From NCBI GenBank assembly GCA_903933765.1, contig CAIZLI010000063.1, positions 1-5,111 on the forward strand: a stretch of 5,111 nt of DNA, in the 5' to 3' direction. The notes beneath the pieces were generated by a model, which had not been told where the DNA came from, searched no databases, and saw only the letters and a program-made list of their open reading frames with translations. Positions 1-5,111 of the stretch are shown piece by piece (position 1 is the first letter of the stretch; every line of letters starts with the position of its first letter). Both the position numbers and the translations under genes were made by a program. This DNA comes from an uncultured Bacteroidota bacterium. Lineage in GTDB: Bacteria > Bacteroidota > Bacteroidia > Chitinophagales > Chitinophagaceae.

Positions 1-29
1 AAAGCCTTCTCTTTGGAGAAGGCTTTTTT
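1..29 (+). terminator. Intrinsic terminator of an upstream gene
   Basis: An 11-bp perfect stem pairs positions 1-11 with 16-26 around a 4-nt loop (12-15). It is followed by more T residues, giving a run of six T up to position 29. This is the form of a Rho-independent terminator reading on the + strand, so it most likely ends a gene lying left of the window. The left arm begins at base 1, so the stem could be longer and could also serve the opposite strand. It separates obg from whatever lies upstream, which suggests obg has its own promoter. Confidence 0.85.
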
Positions 30-57
30 ATTAAATTAAATTACCGCTTGATTGTAG

Positions 58-65
58 TAACTTTG
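58..65 (+). promoter_or_regulatory. Bacteroidota -7 promoter element for obg
   Basis: The octamer TAACTTTG matches the Bacteroidota -7 consensus TAnnTTTG at every fixed position. It lies 19 nt before the GTG start of obg and just after the upstream terminator, which is where a promoter is needed. No TTTG-type -33 box is visible at the usual distance; that stretch is only AT-rich. If used, transcription would begin around 70-73 and the leader would be only about 12-15 nt. The motif is seen; the function is inferred. Confidence 0.6.
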
Positions 66-84
66 TAGCTTATAAAAAGTACTA

Positions 85-1092
85 GTGTCAGAAAGAAATA
101 ATTTTATTGATTACATCCGAATTTTTGCCCATAGTGGTCATGGCGGAGCTGGTTGCAGGCATTTTCTTAGAAATAAATTAACAGCCAAGGGTGGACCCGA
201 TGGTGGTGATGGAGGAAGAGGTGGGCATGTGATCCTAAGAGGTAATGCACAGCTTTGGACCTTATTGCATTTGCGTTATCATAAAAATGTATTGGCAAAG
301 GATGGAGAGAATGGCTCTAAAAATAAATGTACAGGTAAGGACGGTGAAGATATTATTATTGAAGTCCCGTTGGGTACCATCGCAAGAGACGAGGAAACAG
401 GTGCAATTGAAGCAGAGATTTTACATGATGGACAAGAGATAGTTTGGATGAAAGGAGGGCGAGGTGGATTGGGTAATTGTAATTTTGCGACTCCAACACA
501 ACAGGTGCCTGAATATGCACAACCTGGTGAAGATGGTATAGAAGGATGGAAACAAATTGAATTAAAAGTACTAGCAGATGTTGGATTGGTAGGTTTTCCA
601 AATGCAGGTAAATCCACACTCTTGTCGGCCATTACCGCAGCAAAGCCAAAAATTGCCAACTACGCATTTACAACATTGACACCTCAATTAGGCATGGTGG
701 AATACAGAAACAATCGTTCCTTCTGTATTGCAGATTTACCTGGAATCATCGAAGGCGCTGCCGAAGGAAAAGGTTTAGGACATCGATTCTTAAGACATAT
801 CGAACGAAATGCAGTATTACTTTTCTTAATTCCAGCAGACTCCAATGACCATAAAAAAGAATTCGAAATCTTAAAGAACGAGTTGAATGAATTCAATCCT
901 GAATTGTTACAAAAAGATTTCATCATCGCAATTAGTAAAACAGATTTGTTAGACCAAGAACTAATGGATGCGATTGAAAAAGAATTACCAGAAAATATTC
1001 CGCATATTTTTATCTCTTCTGCAATTTCAAAAAACCTGATGGAACTAAAAGACTTATTGTGGCAAACACTGAATAAACCAGTCAACGCTTAA
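85..1092 (+). CDS. obg: Obg-family GTPase (ribosome assembly)
   Basis: Complete 335-residue Obg/CgtA GTPase. The family binds the 50S subunit late in ribosome assembly and links GTP/ppGpp levels to growth. The N-terminal glycine-rich Obg fold (about residues 1-160) shows [12 protein letters not shown] at 36-47 and GGRGGLGN at 124-131. The G domain follows: P-loop GFPNAGKST 170-178, switch I YAFTTLTP 193-200, G3 DLPG 217-220, G4 in the variant form SKTD 284-287, and G5 SSA 311-313. The protein ends soon after the G domain, without a long C-terminal extension. The start is GTG: an in-frame TAA lies just upstream at 73-75, and the next in-frame Met (residue 122) would remove most of the Obg fold. 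There is no strong Shine-Dalgarno sequence, only an A-rich stretch at 74-78, as is usual in Bacteroidota. It is convergent with typA and shares a terminator with it. Identity is secure; the G4 variant is familiar from this phylum. Confidence 0.97.
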   Translation: MSERNNFIDYIRIFAHSGHGGAGCRHFLRNKLTAKGGPDGGDGGRGGHVILRGNAQLWTLLHLRYHKNVLAKDGENGSKNKCTGKDGEDIIIEVPLGTIARDEETGAIEAEILHDGQEIVWMKGGRGGLGNCNFATPTQQVPEYAQPGEDGIEGWKQIELKVLADVGLVGFPNAGKSTLLSAITAAKPKIANYAFTTLTPQLGMVEYRNNRSFCIADLPGIIEGAAEGKGLGHRFLRHIERNAVLLFLIPADSNDHKKEFEILKNELNEFNPELLQKDFIIAISKTDLLDQELMDAIEKELPENIPHIFISSAISKNLMELKDLLWQTLNKPVNA

Positions 1093-1152
1093 GCACTAAA
1101 AAATATTCAATACCATTTGATATATCGTATATTTTTTAAAGATAAAAACATG

Positions 1153-1198
1153 GTATAAAAAAAGAGTCTCAATTTTCATTGAGACTCTTTTTTTATAC
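1153..1198. terminator. Bidirectional terminator between obg and typA
   Basis: A perfect 21-bp inverted repeat pairs 1153-1173 with 1178-1198 around a 4-nt loop (1174-1177). The core GAGTCTCAAT/ATTGAGACTC is flanked by a run of seven A on the left and seven T on the right, so each strand reads as a stem followed by a U tract. It sits 60 nt after the obg stop and 14 nt after the typA stop, in the convergent gap, and should end both transcripts. Confidence 0.93.
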
Positions 1199-1212
1199 TT
1201 CAAGCTACTAGC

Positions 1213-3015
1213 TTATTGAGCAGATTGTTTTGTTGCTTTACTACGCTCATTCTCGTCCAATAAAGACTTACGCATACGAACCGACTTTGGTGTCACCTCG
1301 ATACACTCGTCAAATTGAATGTACTCCATACACTCTTCTAAAGTGTATTGTACTTTTGGCGTGATACGAACGCTATCATCACTACCGCTCGCACGGTGGT
1401 TGGTTAATTTTTTCATCTCCACCGCGTTGATATTCAAATCACCTGGCTTAATGTGCTCAGCCAATACTTGACCAGCATATACTTCTTCTCCTGGCTCGAT
1501 AAAGAAACGACCTCTGTCTTGTAATTTATCAATTGAATAAGCTGTTGTGGTACCGCCAGTTTTTGCAATCAATACACCATTGCTTCTTCCAGGAATTGGT
1601 CCTTTCCAAGGCTTGTATTCATTGAAACGGTGCGCCATTACAGCTTCACCTGCAGTTTGTGTCAACATTTGAGAACGTAATCCAATCAAACCTCTAGAAG
1701 GAATATCAAATTCTAAGTGTTGCATGGTACCCTTCGATTCCATGATCAACATCTCACCTTTCTTTTGAGTCACCAAGTCAATTACTTTACCACTAAACTC
1801 ACTTGGAACATCTACCACTAATATTTCAAATGGCTCATGCTTCTTACCATCAATTTCTTTTACCAAAACTTGAGGATTACCTACCGTTAATTCATATCCT
1901 TCACGACGCATGGTCTCCACCAATACACCTAAGTGTAAGATACCACGACCATATACCAAGAAGCTATCTGCACTATCTGTTTCTTCTACACGTAATGCTA
2001 AATTCTTTTCTGTTTCTTTCATCAAACGATCACGAATATGTCGAGAAGTAACAAACTTTCCTTCTTTACCAAAGAAAGGTGAGTTGTTAATACTAAATGT
2101 CATGCTCATTGTAGGTTCGTCTACACTGATGACTGCTAATGCTTCAGGATTTTCTGGATCAGCAATCGTATCACCAATGTTGAATTCTTCTAATCCAACT
2201 ACAGCACATAAGTCACCAGAAACAACTTCTGTTACTTTACGCTTACCCATCCCTTCAAATACGTATAATTCCTTTACTTTATTTTTTTTGATGCTACCAT
2301 CTGCTTGCACCAAAACTATATTTTGGTTTTCTTTGATGGTACCTCTTTCTACTTTTCCAATCGCAATACGACCCAAGAAAGTAGAATAATCTAAAGAGGT
2401 AATTTGCATTTGTGTATGTCCTTCCTTCACATCTGGACCTGGAACATATTTTAAGATACCATCCATTAAAGGTGTGATATCTTCGCATTGCGTCAATGAT
2501 TCATTGAACCAACCATTTTTTCCACTACCATAAAAAGTAGGGAAGTTCAATTGTTCTTCGGTTGCATCCAAGTTGAAGAACAATTCAAATACTGCATCAT
2601 GCACTTCGTCAGGACGACAGTTTTCTTTGTCTACCTTATTGATAATTACAATTGGTTTTAAGTTCAATTGCAATGCTTTTTGTAATACGAAACGAGTTTG
2701 TGGCATTGGTCCTTCAAAAGCATCCACCAATAAACAAACACCGTCTGCCATCTTCAAAACACGCTCTACCTCACCACCAAAGTCAGAGTGACCTGGGGTA
2801 TCGATCACGTTAATTTTTACACCTTTATAGGTTACTGAAGCGTTCTTACTTAAGATCGTAATACCTCTTTCACGCTCCAACTCGTTGCTATCCATGATCA
2901 AGTCTCCAGTCTCCTGGTTGTCTCTGAATACTTTAGTTGCGTGTAATATTTTGTCTACCAAGGTTGTTTTACCGTGGTCAACGTGCGCGATAATCGCGAT
3001 GTTTCTTATTTCCAT
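1213..3015 (-). CDS. typA: Ribosome-associated GTPase TypA/BipA
   Basis: Complete 600-residue translational GTPase of the TypA/BipA family, close to the usual length of about 605-615. The family binds the 70S ribosome in the manner of EF-G, aids 50S assembly, and matters under cold and other stress. G-domain motifs: P-loop AHVDHGKT 10-17, switch I RGITI 50-54, DTPGH 72-76 with the catalytic-type His76, NKVD 126-129, and G5-like YGSGKNGW 162-169. An EF-Tu-like domain II starts near residue 208 (TFLGRIAIGKVERG), followed by EF-G III- and V-like domains and the BipA-specific C-terminal domain, with KKLTNHRASGSDD at 535-547 and a basic tail. The ATG at 3015 places the GTPase motif at the normal distance from the N terminus. 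A -7 box lies 17 nt upstream. It follows the acyltransferase gene on the same strand after 76 nt, but its own promoter suggests independent transcription. I see no missing key residue. Confidence 0.98.
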   Translation of the reverse strand: MEIRNIAIIAHVDHGKTTLVDKILHATKVFRDNQETGDLIMDSNELERERGITILSKNASVTYKGVKINVIDTPGHSDFGGEVERVLKMADGVCLLVDAFEGPMPQTRFVLQKALQLNLKPIVIINKVDKENCRPDEVHDAVFELFFNLDATEEQLNFPTFYGSGKNGWFNESLTQCEDITPLMDGILKYVPGPDVKEGHTQMQITSLDYSTFLGRIAIGKVERGTIKENQNIVLVQADGSIKKNKVKELYVFEGMGKRKVTEVVSGDLCAVVGLEEFNIGDTIADPENPEALAVISVDEPTMSMTFSINNSPFFGKEGKFVTSRHIRDRLMKETEKNLALRVEETDSADSFLVYGRGILHLGVLVETMRREGYELTVGNPQVLVKEIDGKKHEPFEILVVDVPSEFSGKVIDLVTQKKGEMLIMESKGTMQHLEFDIPSRGLIGLRSQMLTQTAGEAVMAHRFNEYKPWKGPIPGRSNGVLIAKTGGTTTAYSIDKLQDRGRFFIEPGEEVYAGQVLAEHIKPGDLNINAVEMKKLTNHRASGSDDSVRITPKVQYTLEECMEYIQFDECIEVTPKSVRMRKSLLDENERSKATKQSAQ

Positions 3016-3032
3016 GTACTGTTTTGAGGGTG

Positions 3033-3040
3033 CAAAGGTA
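3033..3040 (-). promoter_or_regulatory. Bacteroidota -7 promoter element for typA
   Basis: On the minus strand this reads TACCTTTG, an exact match to TAnnTTTG, followed by CA as often seen in this phylum. It ends 17 nt before the typA ATG, predicting a leader of roughly 10-13 nt. A TTG at 3067-3065 lies 24 nt upstream, somewhat far for a -33 box, so the -33 element is uncertain. It lies in the gap after the acyltransferase stop, where no terminator hairpin is visible, so read-through from upstream may add to typA expression. Confidence 0.65.
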
Positions 3041-3091
3041 CGCCGTTTACAGTCCTAAAAAAAACAATTGGGAAAAAAGGATGAGGATGGC

Positions 3092-4186
3092 TTAGATTCG
3101 AATATATATTTTAAATTTATCTAATACATAACCTAATAGCCAGCAAAGCAACATGAAGGAAATGGCAAAGAAAAGAGATCCCCAATAGGGGTTAAATTGG
3201 TTGAATCCTAGTTGATACAACCAGTCAAATGCACTTGCATATCCAGTGGGTCCTTTAAGTAAATTCAAGCAAACAAGGAAAATCTGTGAAAAAAGGTAGA
3301 TCGCAAGCGGGTTTTTGCCAAAAATTTCAAAAAACCTAGAAAATTGATGTTGGCGATGTATGTCTACCCTATAAATGATGGTCGCCAAAATGATCATATT
3401 TAATCCAATGGTAAGCACTACGAAAGAACTCGTCCAAAGTTTTTTGTTGATTGGAAATTCAAAATCCCACATAAAGGCTAAGAATACGAAGCCAGCACCC
3501 CACATGAATAAATGTGTTAACCCTTCATAAGTTTTACCACTTGTTTGTACAAAATTACCAATGATAAAGCCCACTAAAATATTTACAATCGCAGGCAAAG
3601 TGCTAAGCAATCCCTCTGGATCAAAAGCGATGTCCTCGCCTTGGTATAAATGGTTTGGTCCAAGCAAATATAGATCCAACCTTAGAACCGCATTACCTGA
3701 TAAACTGAATGGGTCACCATCTTGGCCAAAACGCACAGCGAGATACCAGTAGGTCAATAACAACACAGCTGTCAAAACCTTGACCACTCTTTCATGCATA
3801 AAATGTGCAATCAAAGCTGCAAAAAAGTATGCAAGGGCAATACGTTGTAAAACACCAAAAATTCTAGTCTCCTGTAAGTCCCCTGTGAATGGAAACCAAT
3901 ACATTAAAAAACCAAGTGCAAATAAAATAAAACTACGTTTGAAAATATTAAAAAGCAGTTTTGCTCTGCCTGCTTTTTCTAAATTGGGTAACACAAAGCT
4001 AAGTGAGTTACCAATTGCAAATAAAAAGGATGGAAAAACCAAATCGGTCGGTGTAAATCCATGCCAGCTTGCATGTCTAAAAGGTGCAAAAGTATGCAAT
4101 GCATCCCCTGGTGTATTGACAATGATCATCAAGCAAATTGTCATACCGCGAAAAACATCCAATGATAAAAACCTTTCTTTATTCAT
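3092..4186 (-). CDS. HGSNAT/NagX-like membrane acyltransferase
   Basis: Complete 364-residue polytopic membrane protein resembling heparan-alpha-glucosaminide N-acetyltransferase (HGSNAT) and the bacterial NagX/DUF5009-DUF1624-type proteins. HGSNAT moves acetyl from cytosolic acetyl-CoA across a membrane to a terminal glucosamine; in bacteria, relatives often occur with amino-sugar use genes. Family landmarks: SLDVFRGM 8-15, RHASWHGFTPTDLVFP 37-52, GVLQR 111-115, DPEG 189-192, PINKKLW 245-251 and FGKNPLAIY 289-297. His38 in HASW lines up with the histidine of HGSNAT implicated in catalysis. About ten hydrophobic segments are visible, near 15-30, 49-66, 81-98, 112-130, 134-152, 193-212, 224-239, 253-272, 292-311 and 336-355, so it should lie in the inner membrane. 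The ATG at 4186 directly precedes the conserved N terminus (KERFLSLD). No glycosidase, nag gene or transporter is adjacent here, so the acceptor is unknown. The family call is firm; the substrate is not. Confidence 0.88.
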   Translation of the reverse strand: MNKERFLSLDVFRGMTICLMIIVNTPGDALHTFAPFRHASWHGFTPTDLVFPSFLFAIGNSLSFVLPNLEKAGRAKLLFNIFKRSFILFALGFLMYWFPFTGDLQETRIFGVLQRIALAYFFAALIAHFMHERVVKVLTAVLLLTYWYLAVRFGQDGDPFSLSGNAVLRLDLYLLGPNHLYQGEDIAFDPEGLLSTLPAIVNILVGFIIGNFVQTSGKTYEGLTHLFMWGAGFVFLAFMWDFEFPINKKLWTSSFVVLTIGLNMIILATIIYRVDIHRQHQFSRFFEIFGKNPLAIYLFSQIFLVCLNLLKGPTGYASAFDWLYQLGFNQFNPYWGSLFFAISFMLLCWLLGYVLDKFKIYIRI

Positions 4187-4266
4187 AACTGCAATTTAGT
4201 GGATTTAGATCAGCAAAATATTTTTTTAAGGTCCCCAAAATAACTAGCTTTAAAAAAAATAACCAA
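4187..4266. promoter_or_regulatory. Divergent promoter region, acyltransferase / hydrolase
   Basis: This 80-bp AT-rich gap separates two divergent start codons and must hold the start signals for both genes unless transcription enters from elsewhere. On the + strand, TAGCTTTA at 4245-4252 matches TAnnTTTG except at the last base and ends 14 nt before the hydrolase ATG. On the minus strand, TATTTTG at 4220-4214 resembles the element with one spacer base missing and ends 27 nt before the acyltransferase ATG. Neither has a clear -33 box or Shine-Dalgarno sequence. No operator-like palindrome stands out. Both assignments are tentative. Confidence 0.4.
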
Positions 4267-5111
4267 ATGCGTGTATTAAAAATAGTCATTCTATCCTTTT
4301 TTGCTTTAATTGTTATTTATTTTTTAGGACCTAAACCTCCAAAGCCAGTATTGAATGATGTCTTACCAACTGTGGCAAGCATCAATGCCCTTGATGCTTA
4401 TATCACATCGATGGAAGCCCCCTATAAGATTAAACCCAATAATGAAGCTAAAATTATTTGGGCAGACAGTAGCAAAACACAAACAGAATATGCCATTGTA
4501 TACTTACATGGATTTAGTGCAAGCCAAATGGAAGGCGACCCAGTACACCAAAATATTGCTAAACAATTTCATTGTAATTTATATTTAGCAAGATTAGCAG
4601 AGCATGGTATTGATACCACCGAAGACCTGATGAATTTAACTGCCGAAAAGTATTGGGAATCAGCAAAACTAGCTTACTCAATTGGAAAACAAATTGGCAA
4701 GAAAGTGATTTTAATGAGCACTTCCACTGGAGGCACTTTAGCATTGCAGTTAGCAGCCAATTATCCTGAAATTGCAGGCTTGATTTTATATTCACCAAAC
4801 ATTGAAGTATTCAATCCATCTGCTCCATTATTAAATAATCCATGGGGCTTGCAAATAGGTAGAACTGTTTTAAAAAGTAATTATGTAGATATTAAATACA
4901 AAGACAGCGCTTACCCAAAATTTTGGAATACACATTACAGAATAGAAGCCGTTGTTGCTTTGCAGCATTTATTAGAAGCAACGATGACAGAAACTACATT
5001 TAAGCAAATTCATCAACCTACTTTGGCATTGTATTATTATAAGGATGAAGCTAATCAGGACAATGTAGTAAAAGTGGGTGCCATTCAAAAAATGATGCAA
5101 CAAATTGCTAC
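4267..5111 (+). CDS. Membrane-anchored alpha/beta hydrolase, 3' end missing
   Basis: Open frame of 281 complete codons plus two bases, running off the right edge with no stop. It begins MRVLKIVILSFFALIVIYFL, a basic start and one hydrophobic segment (about 4-20), then a proline-rich GPKPPKP linker, so it is probably an N-terminally anchored or exported protein with its catalytic domain outside the cytoplasm. The alpha/beta-hydrolase fold shows YLHGFSAS at 79-86 (the HG oxyanion-hole strand), HGID at 113-116, and a nucleophile elbow MSTSTGGTLAL at 150-160 with Ser153 as likely nucleophile. The elbow is S-x-S-x-G rather than G-x-S-x-G. LILYSPN at 172-178 is a core strand, and YYKDEANQD (257-265) probably carries the acid, Asp260 or Asp265. 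The catalytic His would lie beyond the window. Likely an esterase or lipase-like enzyme; the substrate is unknown. The ATG at 4267 fits the signal-anchor start and the -7-like box before it. Confidence 0.85.
   Translation, partial: MRVLKIVILSFFALIVIYFLGPKPPKPVLNDVLPTVASINALDAYITSMEAPYKIKPNNEAKIIWADSSKTQTEYAIVYLHGFSASQMEGDPVHQNIAKQFHCNLYLARLAEHGIDTTEDLMNLTAEKYWESAKLAYSIGKQIGKKVILMSTSTGGTLALQLAANYPEIAGLILYSPNIEVFNPSAPLLNNPWGLQIGRTVLKSNYVDIKYKDSAYPKFWNTHYRIEAVVALQHLLEATMTETTFKQIHQPTLALYYYKDEANQDNVVKVGAIQKMMQQIA

Noticed and set aside
279..1085. Open frames on the minus strand opposite obg and the extra + frame inside it
   Set aside because: They overlap a secure obg gene in other frames, show no recognisable family features and have no start-site context of their own.
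1110..1156. Inverted repeat ATACCAT / ATGGTAT in the obg-typA gap
   Set aside because: Only 7 bp with a 33-nt spacer, and its right arm competes with the base of the much stronger terminator stem. Probably coincidental in AT-rich DNA.
1202..1214. Short palindrome AAGCTA-C-TAGCTT overlapping the end of typA
   Set aside because: The arms are 6 bp with a one-base centre, too tight to form an RNA hairpin, and it partly overlaps the typA stop codon. No known operator is recognised; it is probably chance.
1803..2791. Open frames on the + strand opposite typA and an alternative minus frame
   Set aside because: These are shadows of the strongly conserved typA coding sequence, with low-complexity translations and no domain signature.
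3016..3091. Possible terminator or small RNA between the acyltransferase and typA
   Set aside because: There are T tracts on the minus strand but no GC-containing stem before them, and the only clear signal is the typA -7 box.
3561..4199. Open frames on the + strand opposite the acyltransferase gene
   Set aside because: The minus-strand frame carries all the family motifs and membrane segments; the + strand translations look like random reverse-strand peptides.
4355..4798. 77- and 79-residue open frames within the hydrolase region
   Set aside because: The frame starting at 4267 gives a continuous alpha/beta-hydrolase protein through this whole stretch, so these are out-of-frame or antisense shadows.

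Overview
The window looks like ordinary core chromosome of a Bacteroidota bacterium, most likely a member of the Chitinophagales/Chitinophagaceae. Three things point there. The Obg and TypA proteins read like those of that lineage (for example the SGHGGAG and ISKTD variants in Obg). The start regions lack strong Shine-Dalgarno sequences. Two genes are preceded by exact matches to the Bacteroidota -7 promoter element TAnnTTTG. The DNA is AT-rich by eye. The lineage is assigned from remembered family resemblance, not from a search.

Layout, left to right: (1) positions 1-29, an intrinsic terminator hairpin belonging to an unseen upstream gene. (2) obg (+, 85-1092), a complete Obg-family GTPase with a GTG start. 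(3) A 120-bp convergent gap holding a perfect 21-bp-stem bidirectional terminator. (4) typA/bipA (-, 3015-1213), a complete ribosome-associated translational GTPase. (5) A polytopic membrane acyltransferase of the HGSNAT/NagX (DUF5009/DUF1624-like) type (-, 4186-3092), 77 bp upstream of typA on the same strand. (6) An 80-bp divergent intergenic region. (7) The first 281 codons of a membrane-anchored alpha/beta hydrolase (+, from 4267), cut off by the right edge of the window; this gene is incomplete here.

Obg and TypA both act on ribosomes and are linked to ribosome assembly and stress adaptation, but they are convergent and transcribed separately, so the shared theme need not mean co-regulation. 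The acyltransferase and the hydrolase are divergently transcribed envelope-associated enzymes whose substrates cannot be read from the sequence.

I found no mobile element, CRISPR array, tRNA/rRNA, riboswitch or pseudogene. No intergenic gap exceeds 300 bases. I do not see a convincing undescribed system. The observations most worth a second look are the atypical nucleophile elbow of the hydrolase (S-T-S-T-G instead of G-x-S-x-G), the unassigned HGSNAT-like acyltransferase, and the repeated geometry of -7 boxes giving very short predicted leaders.
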